This document shows positions 1 to 5,503 of a stretch of DNA of 9,887 bases, piece by piece. A program made the translations under genes and the position numbers. Source of the stretch: Clostridiales bacterium (lineage in GTDB: Bacteria; Bacillota; Clostridia; Lachnospirales; WQUN01); the NCBI GenBank assembly GCA_031271275.1, contig JAISWA010000188.1, forward strand, positions 1 through 9,887, written 5' to 3'. The notes under the pieces were generated by a model. It made no database searches and was not told the DNA's origin. It saw only the letters and a program-made list of their open reading frames with translations. The first letter of the stretch is position 1. Each line of letters opens with the position of its first letter.

Positions 1-2105
1 ACATAGGCGAGGTCGCGCAGCTTGAAATAATTGCTGCCCTCTATGTTGTACGCCTCAAAACTTCTGCTGCCCCCGTTTATAAAAACTTCCGAAGCCGTGG
101 GGCTTACCGTAATGCCGGAGGCGGGCGGCGCGGCGGGTTGTACCGGTTCGGCGGGCGGCGCGGCGGGCTGTGTTGGCGTTGTCGAGGTCGCAGGCGCTTG
201 CGCTAGCGCTGTGCCGCCATTGATGAGGGCTACCGTGGATTGCCTTTGTGTCGAGGTCATGGACGCGCTGCCATCGGGATTGACGACAAGGCCGTACATT
301 TCGTAGGCGTACAGATAGCCGCCGTCGCCGTCAAAGGTGGCGTTTATCCAGTTAGTGCTGCCGGACTGCATCGGTTTTGCTCCCCACGTTTCCCAATTTC
401 CGGCTTTGTTGGCGTATTGGAACTGATAGAAACGATCTCTGTCAAAGCTGCCCGTAAGGTCAATTTGCCCGCCGGACTGATTCGCCGTAACCGTTATCGG
501 GTCGTTGACCGTAACCGTTAAGGGATAAGGGCATTCAACCGGTTGGGAGTTTTCTAACCCGGAACCTGTACGCGCTATGGTTGTAATGCGGAATTTATAG
601 GATGTGGCAATCTGAGCGGGATGGCCGGGTTCGGTTGAGGCTTTTGTGATTATCGACGGAATCACTTGATATTTAGCGTTCATTCCGCTAAAGTCGCTTG
701 CGTCTACCCATGTCGCGCCATTGTCGGTTGAGTATGATACGAGAAAGCACCAAACCGCGTCTCTGTTGCCGACAAAATCCCATAGAAGCGCGGGCGCGCC
801 GTTTACAATGTCAAACCTCAGATTGCCCGCGTTTTGGCCGGAGGGCGGCGACCCGGGCTGTACCGGTGTTACCGGCGCTGCGGGTTGTTCGGGCTGCGCG
901 GCGGGTTGGGCGGGTACTGCCGGTGTTACCGGCTGCGCGGGTTCGCCTCCGGCAAATGATTGAACGGTAAAGCCGAAATCCCTTGCACGAGCTTCCGTCC
1001 AAGTATCGTATGCAGCGTAAACAACGAGATTGGCAGGTATTTCAAAAACTAAATTAAGACCGGCATCGGCAATAGTATACTCAAACGCGTATTCATTGAA
1101 TGTTTCTCCTTCATATAGATAAAGCTCGGTCAGCGCGTCACAGTCAATGAACATACCACTTGGAATATCCATAGCGGTTTTCCAATGAACTGTTCTTAGT
1201 GCCGTACAACCATCGAACTGTTCCGTATAATCTATTGTTCCGCTTGGGTTTTTCGTCTTAACCACCGTAGCCGGTATGGTTATACTGGTAAGCGACGTAC
1301 ATTCCTTAAAAGCGCGGCTGCAAATTTCGTCCACACTATCCGGGATTATTACGTTATTTAATGCGTAACAACTTTGAAACGCGGAAAAGCCAATCGCCTT
1401 TAAGCCGTTGCCAAGGTTTAAACTTGTCATATCATCACACAGCATAAACGCTTCTTGCCCGATATAGGTAACGCTGTCGGGAATCGTAACGCTTACATAA
1501 TCGTCCATGTAAAACGCCCTCATCCCGATTTCCGTCACCGTTTTCCCGTCAATCTCGCCGGGTATCACCAAATTGACGGAATCCCCGGCATAGCCCGTAA
1601 TCGTAATGCCGCCGTCGTTATTATCTTCGTATGTAAAATCGGTGGAGGGCGGCGGCGGAAGTTCTATTCCCCCGCCGTATTGGTACGGCGCGGATTTCGC
1701 TACGATTGCGCTGTCCTGTATATCGTAGAAGCAAACGAGAAATTCATACTTGCCGTTGTTTACCATAAATTCAGATACATCTACTTGCGCGGTGGTGCCG
1801 CTCATCTTTGTTGGGATATAAGTCGATCCGACAAACGTTCCGTCCCGGTAAACATAAATGGCGTAGGTTAAATCAACCATACCGGTCGTATCGAACAAAT
1901 CCGGGTCTTGCACGTTGAAGCTGACAATCCCGCTTGCGCCGTCCACCCATTGCGGGTTATACGGCGTTCTGCCGTCGCCGTTGGGGCCGCTTATGGTTTG
2001 CGCGTTGTTGTACCTGTCATCCGCCGCGAACACATTCATGGGTAACATAGATAGCGCCATGATTAACGCCAACGCGAGGGACAGCCATTGTTTTGTACGT
2101 TTCAT
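1..2105 (-). CDS. BspA-like leucine-rich-repeat surface protein with C-terminal stalk domain (partial, runs off left edge)
   Basis: The minus-strand frame is open from ATG 2105 to the window edge, 701 codons without a stop. AGGAGG lies 9 nt upstream of the ATG. Residues 1-27 form a signal peptide: basic MKRTK, a hydrophobic core, and a likely cleavage site after VFA. Residues about 28-160 look like a beta-sandwich module. Residues about 165-340 hold repeats of the LRR_5/BspA type, with units such as 'VTIPDSVTYIGQEAF' and 'CTSLTSITIP'. A Pro/Ala/Gln linker (about 387-420) leads to two fibronectin-like or jelly-roll-like modules (about 428-632). A second PAPP linker (about 635-662) follows, then the start of a copper-amine-oxidase-N-like stalk domain with 'FEAYNIEGSNYFKLRDLAY'. 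Known members of these families are exported surface or adhesion proteins. The ligand cannot be told from sequence. The C-terminus is missing, so any cell-wall anchor is unseen. It is probably co-transcribed with the receiver-like gene 38 nt upstream. Confidence 0.88.
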   Translation of the reverse strand, partial: MKRTKQWLSLALALIMALSMLPMNVFAADDRYNNAQTISGPNGDGRTPYNPQWVDGASGIVSFNVQDPDLFDTTGMVDLTYAIYVYRDGTFVGSTYIPTKMSGTTAQVDVSEFMVNNGKYEFLVCFYDIQDSAIVAKSAPYQYGGGIELPPPPSTDFTYEDNNDGGITITGYAGDSVNLVIPGEIDGKTVTEIGMRAFYMDDYVSVTIPDSVTYIGQEAFMLCDDMTSLNLGNGLKAIGFSAFQSCYALNNVIIPDSVDEICSRAFKECTSLTSITIPATVVKTKNPSGTIDYTEQFDGCTALRTVHWKTAMDIPSGMFIDCDALTELYLYEGETFNEYAFEYTIADAGLNLVFEIPANLVVYAAYDTWTEARARDFGFTVQSFAGGEPAQPVTPAVPAQPAAQPEQPAAPVTPVQPGSPPSGQNAGNLRFDIVNGAPALLWDFVGNRDAVWCFLVSYSTDNGATWVDASDFSGMNAKYQVIPSIITKASTEPGHPAQIATSYKFRITTIARTGSGLENSQPVECPYPLTVTVNDPITVTANQSGGQIDLTGSFDRDRFYQFQYANKAGNWETWGAKPMQSGSTNWINATFDGDGGYLYAYEMYGLVVNPDGSASMTSTQRQSTVALINGGTALAQAPATSTTPTQPAAPPAEPVQPAAPPASGITVSPTASEVFINGGSRSFEAYNIEGSNYFKLRDLAY
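121..171. repeat. Direct repeat encoding the second Pro/Ala linker of the surface protein
   Basis: A 21-bp unit at 121-141 recurs at 151-171, 30 bp apart, with one difference. It lies inside the surface-protein gene and encodes the repeated Q-P-A-A-P-P-A linker. A related, less regular Pro/Ala/Gln-coding stretch lies at about 844-945. The period is a multiple of three, so copy number could change without breaking the frame. Confidence 0.7.
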
Positions 2106-2143
2106 CTGCTAAAACCTCCTAAATTTTGTGCCTTGCGGCAATT

Positions 2144-2563
2144 TTACTGAAACCGCTTACAGCGGTTTGGCGGCGAATAATTCCGCCGCGCCGGTACTAA
2201 TTCCTCGCCGTTTCGCCGCAGCCGCTCATACTTCTCCAACGTCTCCTTCACCAGCCCTTCATGGACATACCCGCCGGCGCAGCCGTCGAAGGTTTCCCGC
2301 CAATAATCGAACCCGCCGAATGTGAAGAAGTCGCGCGTCAAGGAACCCGATTGAGAGGGCGAGACGGCGATAAACGCGTTTTCAATACCGTTTTTGCGCA
2401 GCGTGTTCATCATCCGTATGCCGCCGGTTTCCATCTCATAGATGAAAATATCCGGCTTGACGGACACAATCTCCGCTATGTCTTTTCGCGGGTCGCCGCA
2501 AGTGCCGATAACATAAAACCCGAGTGATAGCCGTTTTATCGCTTTTTGGATTTGCCGCAGCAT
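2144..2563 (-). CDS. Degenerate receiver-domain (pseudo-receiver) protein, start uncertain
   Basis: The 139 codons from ATG 2563 resemble a stand-alone response-regulator receiver domain. 'KPDIFIYEME' aligns with 'RPDVVLSDLKMP' of the regulator at 4583-5320, and 'GGFDYWRET' aligns with its 'HGFDYLVKP'. The phospho-acceptor Asp is replaced by Glu (E43) and the conserved Lys by Glu (E90), so normal phosphorylation is unlikely. There is no Shine-Dalgarno before ATG 2563, and the first receiver strand ('VYIAHRD') lies upstream of it in the same open frame. No ATG, GTG or TTG occurs in that frame up to the stop at 2695. The codon aligned with the other regulator's start is GTT (2599-2597). Either the true start was lost, the N-terminus is frameshifted, or a non-standard start is used. 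No output domain follows the receiver; the tail is basic. Function unknown; a pseudogene is possible. Confidence 0.5.
   Translation of the reverse strand: MLRQIQKAIKRLSLGFYVIGTCGDPRKDIAEIVSVKPDIFIYEMETGGIRMMNTLRKNGIENAFIAVSPSQSGSLTRDFFTFGGFDYWRETFDGCAGGYVHEGLVKETLEKYERLRRNGEELVPARRNYSPPNRCKRFQ
2150..2168 (-). other. Intercistronic hairpin over the 3' end of the receiver-like gene
   Basis: AAACCGCT (2150-2157) and AGCGGTTT (2161-2168) form a perfect 8-bp inverted repeat with a 3-nt loop. It covers the last codons of the receiver-like gene and lies about 45 bp before the start of the surface-protein gene. In the minus direction it is followed by CAGTAAAATT, not a solid T-run. It could therefore be a weak terminator, an attenuator or an mRNA-stabilising or processing hairpin. 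It is not a convincing intrinsic terminator. Confidence 0.45.
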
Positions 2564-2685
2564 ATGCTTGTCGCGGTGGGCGATATAGACGCTGTAAACC
2601 CCGCCCCTGCCTTTTTTCCAAACTCCGCGGAGCCGGGAGTGCAGTCCGGCGCGTACCTTCTTTACCTTAAAAAAGAAATTATTCC

Positions 2686-2693
2686 CATTCCAT
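2686..2693 (-). promoter_or_regulatory. Strong ribosome-binding site leading into an 8-codon frame
   Basis: In the minus direction GGGAAGGTGATGGA precedes ATG 2688, a good Shine-Dalgarno at good spacing. The frame reads M-G-I-I-S-F-L-R and stops at 2662. One extra base in the AT-rich run after this ATG would join it to the receiver-like frame. This suggests either a frameshifted original start or a short leader peptide. Confidence 0.35.
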
Positions 2694-2745
2694 CACCTTC
2701 CCTGCTAAAATTCGCTTGGTTTTGCCCCTTTTCTTCACGGCTTTT

Positions 2746-2775
2746 ATTGTATCTGCAGGGTATAAGAAATGTAAA
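2746..2775 (-). promoter_or_regulatory. Sigma-A-type promoter for the receiver-like gene and surface-protein gene
   Basis: On the minus strand TTTACA (2775-2770) is followed after 18 bp by TACAAT (2751-2746). Transcription would start near 2739 and read first through the good ribosome-binding site at about 2700-2689, then into the receiver-like and surface-protein genes. It is the best promoter-like match in this gap. Confidence 0.55.
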
Positions 2776-2804
2776 TGGACTATATTCCAAGAAAAAACAA
2801 AATT

Positions 2805-2838
2805 TAATCCATAGGAAATTCTGCAAATCTATGGATTA
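2805..2838. repeat. 10-bp perfect inverted repeat, AT-rich
   Basis: TAATCCATAG (2805-2814) and CTATGGATTA (2829-2838) are perfect reverse complements separated by 14 nt. The inner part, ATAGGAAATTCTGC (2811-2824), resembles the ATAGGAAACTGC core of the neighbouring repeats, so this may be a degenerate relative. It lies 30 bp upstream of the candidate -35 of the receiver-like gene, so an operator role is also possible. Confidence 0.55.
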
Positions 2839-2850
2839 TTTTCACGGGGA

Positions 2851-2991
2851 AACGCTATAATCAAGCAGTTTCCTATGACAGTACAAAGCGGCTCCGCCGC
2901 TTGTTTTCCGCAATTCGTCATAGGAAACTGCACATTGCGCGTTCCGTTGGCTTCAAAACGGAACGCTATAATCAAGCAGTTTCCTATGACA
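2851..2991. repeat. Nested repeat cluster: 30-bp direct repeats flanking an inverted copy
   Basis: A 30-bp sequence is present without mismatch at 2851-2880 and 2962-2991. Fifteen bases of it (2865-2879 and 2976-2990) recur in inverted orientation at 2917-2931, so the middle copy can pair with either flank. Each interval has its own hairpin: AAGCGG/CCGCTT (2886-2902), and a 10-bp stem GCGTTCCGTT/AACGGAACGC (2939-2966) with an 8-nt loop. The piece 2917-2990 therefore looks like a small element with 15-bp terminal inverted repeats and a central stem. Each 30-bp copy also contains TATAAT on the plus strand. It resembles intergenic REP/BIME or MITE-type repeats. No transposase is present and the family was not recognised. 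Confidence 0.75.
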
Positions 2992-2992
2992 C

Positions 2993-3020
2993 AAAAAAAA
3001 CGGCCCCGAAGCGGAGCCGT
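2993..3020 (-). terminator. Intrinsic terminator of the regulator-kinase operon
   Basis: In the minus direction a 9-bp stem, ACGGCTCCG / CGGGGCCGT with one G-U pair and a CTT loop (3020-3000), is followed directly by eight T (3000-2993). It begins 17 bp after the kinase stop codon, a textbook rho-independent terminator. Confidence 0.9.
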
Positions 3021-3036
3021 TCCTGTTGATGGGCGT

Positions 3037-4599
3037 TTATTCTTCATTTTCTGTATACGGTATCATGGGCAAACGGACGGTTACGGTCACGCCCTTTCCG
3101 GGCGCGCCGCGAACCGTCAGCCCGTACTTTTTACCGTAGCGGGTACGGATGCGCCGCTGTATGTTGGGCAGCGCGACGCCTTCCAACGAACGCTCCTTAT
3201 ACTCAAGCTCGTCCGCCGCGTCGAGCGTTTTTTGCAGGGCTTGTATTTCCGCTTCGGTCATGCCCTTGCCGTTGTCGGCCACTTCAAACACGATACCCTC
3301 GCCGGCGACGCGCCCCGTGACGGTCAAACGGCAATCGTCCGGCTTGTTCCCCATCCCGTGGGTCATGGCGTTTTCGACAATCGGCTGCAGGATATGCGAC
3401 GGTATCGCGTATTCCACTAACCTGTCGTCCATGTCGACGGTGATTTCATATTTCCCGCCGCGCCGGATATTCATGATAGCCGTGTAATTGCCTAAAATAT
3501 CCAGTTCCTTGAAGGTGTGGATTTCTTCCTCGGATTCGTTCAGGCTTCGTATCATGCCCGCGAGGTTACGCATGACGGCGGCGGTCTTTTCGGTTTCGCC
3601 CCTCTCCGCAAGCCCCTCTAAGCAATCCACCACATTGTAGAGGAAGTGGGCGCTTATTTGCGTTTGCAGCAGGCCGATTTGCATATTGTCGGCTTTTTCA
3701 ATCATCGGGCTTACCATTTTTGAGGAAAGAATGCGGTACAGCGCTGCCAACACGCCCGCCAACGCCAACAGGGTAACAGCGGACAGGGTAATGAACATCC
3801 GCTCCGCGTAACGCAGGGCGTCTTTGGTGACGGCGGTGGCGACATACAGGCTGCTCCCCGTAACTTGCGTGACCGTAACCGATTCGTAGCGCCGCTCAAG
3901 CCCGGCGGCGTCCTGCCCGTCCAACTCCTGCCGGGTTGACAGCAGCACCTTCCCGTCCAGAATAATGGCGGAATCCATCCCGGACACCGTGTTCAGCCGT
4001 ATCATGGCGCGGCGCATTTTCGCGGTATCGGAAAGCGCCGCCACATAGCCTACGGGCGGCGTCATGGTCAGCCCGCGCCCGTATACCGGGCTGACAAGGC
4101 AGAAGTAACGGATTCCGTCCAGTTCAACCACCGAATAGGCGGGGACGGTTCCCGCCGCAATCTCCGCGTACAGTTTCCCGCAGGCTTCGTTGCTCACGCC
4201 GCCCGTGAACCGGAAAAACGTGCCGTCCGTTGTGAAGGTGATTATGCTGTCCGTGTCGATGTTGGGGTAAATGGCTTTGCGGATGATTTCGGAAACGGCT
4301 TCGGCTTTTTCGTAATAGGCAGCCGAATCCCGCTCGGCAAGAAATGCCTGCACATAGTCGCTGCCCGACAGCGCCGAGGACACCGCCGCCATACGCGACA
4401 GTTCGTCGTCAAGTTCCATCAGCAGGCTGTTTTCCGCCATTTCAACGGCTTGCTCCGCGCTGTGGCGTATACCCCGAAACACGGTTAGTTGGTATACCCA
4501 CCACATGGCGAGGACGACGGCGGTATAAAGCGCAATAATAACGAGGAACCGCTGCCGGAGTTTCCTGCCGCGCGGAAACGGCTTACGGTTGCTTGCCAT
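3037..4599 (-). CDS. Sensor histidine kinase, LytS/YesM type, with extracellular sensor domain
   Basis: This is a 520-residue membrane kinase. TM1 is about residues 17-41, an extracellular dCache-like domain follows at about 42-265, and TM2 is about 268-291. The His_kinase domain has 'LQTQISAHFLYN' with the phospho-accepting His at about 318. The ATP-binding domain shows the N-box 'PIVENAMTHG' (about 406-415), the G1 box 'DNGKGM' (442-447) and a glycine-rich 'GKGVTVTVRLP' near the end. In the family the motif is usually QINPHFLYN; here NP is replaced by SA. Only about 27 residues separate TM2 from the His, too few for the usual HAMP linker. ATG 4599 was chosen over GTG 4611 because GAGGCGGAG sits just before it. 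It overlaps the regulator gene by 17 bp, indicating translational coupling. Its likely partner is that regulator; the ligand is unknown, possibly a carbohydrate. Confidence 0.9.
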   Translation of the reverse strand: MASNRKPFPRGRKLRQRFLVIIALYTAVVLAMWWVYQLTVFRGIRHSAEQAVEMAENSLLMELDDELSRMAAVSSALSGSDYVQAFLAERDSAAYYEKAEAVSEIIRKAIYPNIDTDSIITFTTDGTFFRFTGGVSNEACGKLYAEIAAGTVPAYSVVELDGIRYFCLVSPVYGRGLTMTPPVGYVAALSDTAKMRRAMIRLNTVSGMDSAIILDGKVLLSTRQELDGQDAAGLERRYESVTVTQVTGSSLYVATAVTKDALRYAERMFITLSAVTLLALAGVLAALYRILSSKMVSPMIEKADNMQIGLLQTQISAHFLYNVVDCLEGLAERGETEKTAAVMRNLAGMIRSLNESEEEIHTFKELDILGNYTAIMNIRRGGKYEITVDMDDRLVEYAIPSHILQPIVENAMTHGMGNKPDDCRLTVTGRVAGEGIVFEVADNGKGMTEAEIQALQKTLDAADELEYKERSLEGVALPNIQRRIRTRYGKKYGLTVRGAPGKGVTVTVRLPMIPYTENEE

Positions 4600-5320
4600 A
4601 CTCCGCCTCACGGAAGCTCGTCGGGGAAACGCCGTGCTTCTTGTGGAACACGCGGGTGAAGTATAGCGGGTCGCTGTAGCCGCAGCTAATGGCGACTTCC
4701 CGTATCGGCTTCAGCGTCGTCCGCAAAAGCGTTTCGGCGTGCCCCAAGCGTATGGCGTTGAGGTGGGAGGAAAACGTAGTCAGCATATGCTTTGAGAACA
4801 GGTTGCAGATGGTCCCCACCTTTACCTCAAAACGCGCGGCAACCGTTTCAAGCGTATGGTTCATGGCGTAATGGTTGTGGATGAACTGTAAAATCGCGTT
4901 AAGCTTCGACGACGAAGTTTTCCGGACCGCCTCGGGGACAACATAGTCAATCTTGCAGGCAAGGCGGTCCAACAGGTCAATGAGGTCGCTGTCCGCGACG
5001 GGTTTTACAAGGTAATCGAAGCCGTGGGACAAAAACAGCTTCCGCACTTCTTTGTGTTCGTTGTACGCGCTTACGATAACGAACAGCGGGCGGAAGGTTT
5101 CGCCGCTCATTTCTTCCATAAGCTGTATGCCGCCGAGTTCCGGCATTTTCAAATCGCTAAGCACCACGTCGGGGCGGGTGGCGCGTATTTCCGCCAACGC
5201 TTTCAGGGGGTTGGTGTCCGCGCCGGTGATTTTAAACCCGCTGTCGGCAAACAGCCTGCGCCGCGCCCAATACTTATCCAGAATAATTTGGTCGTCGTCC
5301 ACGAGATATACCGTATGCAA
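4583..5320 (-). CDS. Response regulator with AraC-type DNA-binding domain (YesN-like, short form)
   Basis: A 245-residue regulator. The receiver domain (about 1-125) has the acidic pocket 'VDDD' (7-10), phospho-acceptor Asp56 in 'LSDLKMP', Ser84 and Lys106 in 'LVKP'. The C-terminal AraC HTH (about 142-240) ends in the typical 'AISCGYSDPLYFTRVFHKKHGVSPTSFRE'-type pattern, with two helix-turn-helices. YesN family members are often around 500 residues with a long middle region; here receiver and HTH are joined by only about 20 residues. Start chosen: TTG 5320, preceded by GGAGG at 10-nt spacing and immediately followed by the first receiver strand. An in-frame ATG at 5398 would add a 26-residue low-complexity tail, but lies upstream of the best promoter and across a 13-bp tandem repeat, so it is rejected. 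The kinase gene follows with a 17-bp overlap. Confidence 0.88.
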   Translation of the reverse strand: MHTVYLVDDDQIILDKYWARRRLFADSGFKITGADTNPLKALAEIRATRPDVVLSDLKMPELGGIQLMEEMSGETFRPLFVIVSAYNEHKEVRKLFLSHGFDYLVKPVADSDLIDLLDRLACKIDYVVPEAVRKTSSSKLNAILQFIHNHYAMNHTLETVAARFEVKVGTICNLFSKHMLTTFSSHLNAIRLGHAETLLRTTLKPIREVAISCGYSDPLYFTRVFHKKHGVSPTSFREAEYGKQP

Positions 5321-5344
5321 ACTTGAACCGCCTCCGTTTCCGTT

Positions 5345-5383
5345 CTGTGATTGCGCCCTGTGATGGTGCCCTGTGATTGTAGC
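5345..5383. repeat. Three tandem 13-bp repeats near the regulator-kinase promoter
   Basis: CTGTGATTGCGCC (5345-5357), CTGTGATGGTGCC (5358-5370) and CTGTGATTGTAGC (5371-5383) follow one another with no gap. CTGTGAT is identical in all three. The array spans the -10 and expected start of regulator-kinase transcription. Direct repeats in such a place are typical of AraC-family or other activator/repressor sites, so autoregulation is a reasonable guess. Confidence 0.7.
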
Positions 5384-5403
5384 ACACAAGACCTTCAAAT
5401 CAT
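5376..5403 (-). promoter_or_regulatory. Promoter of the regulator-kinase operon
   Basis: On the minus strand TGCTACAAT gives an extended -10 (TACAAT at 5381-5376). Upstream at 16 bp is ATGATT, a weak -35 (about 5403-5398). A poor -35 with an extended -10 fits an activator-dependent promoter. Transcription would start near 5369, leaving a leader of about 50 nt before TTG 5320. Confidence 0.45.
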
Positions 5404-5408
5404 ATGCT

Positions 5409-5434
5409 GTATATTCTTTTTACATAGAATATAC
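5409..5434. promoter_or_regulatory. Candidate operator: 8-bp inverted repeat midway between divergent promoters
   Basis: GTATATTC (5409-5416) and GAATATAC (5427-5434) are perfect reverse complements with a 10-bp spacer. The site lies between the regulator-kinase promoter and the lipoprotein promoter, where one bound dimer could affect both. It is AT-rich, so chance cannot be excluded. Confidence 0.45.
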
Positions 5435-5445
5435 TCACATTTTTC

Positions 5446-5474
5446 ATGACTTGCCGGGCAGCCCGTGCTATACT
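5446..5474 (+). promoter_or_regulatory. Promoter of the solute-binding lipoprotein gene
   Basis: ATGACT (5446-5451), then 17 bp, then TATACT (5469-5474), with TG one base before it (extended -10). A perfect CGGGC-A-GCCCG inverted repeat (5455-5465) fills the spacer and could be a repressor site. Transcription would start near 5481, just before the ribosome-binding site GGGGAGG (5489-5495). Confidence 0.6.
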
Positions 5475-5503
5475 GGAATTATCAGTATGGGGAGGATGCG
5501 GTC

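Larger units (their letters stand above)
2600..3036. other. Gene-poor region: leader, promoter, repeat cluster and terminator
   Basis: I see no convincing protein-coding gene here. From left to right it holds the untranslated or damaged leader of the receiver-like gene, with a CTCCGCGGAG palindrome at 2623-2632. Next come its promoter (2746-2775), a 10-bp inverted repeat (2805-2838), a nested repeat cluster (2851-2991) and the terminator of the kinase operon (2993-3020). Frames that are open across it simply read through the repeats. Confidence 0.7.

Noticed and set aside
721..963. Plus-strand frame with collagen-like Gly-x-x runs
   Set aside because: It is the antisense shadow of the Pro/Ala/Gln linker of the surface protein; no ribosome-binding site, and the minus strand is open for 701 codons with clear domains.
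2856..2972. TATAAT boxes in the 30-bp repeats as promoters
   Set aside because: No acceptable -35 at 16-18 bp for either copy, and transcription would run antisense into the kinase gene.
2851..2991. CRISPR array
   Set aside because: Only two direct copies 111 bp apart, with internal hairpins and an inverted copy, and no cas genes; a CRISPR array would show several evenly spaced repeats.
2875..3420. 181-codon plus-strand frame
   Set aside because: Runs through the repeat cluster, the terminator and the antisense of the kinase's ATP-binding domain; no recognisable protein.
5321..5398. Upstream ATG start for the response regulator
   Set aside because: Adds a low-complexity tail coded by 13-bp repeats, lies upstream of the candidate promoter start, and has no good ribosome-binding site.
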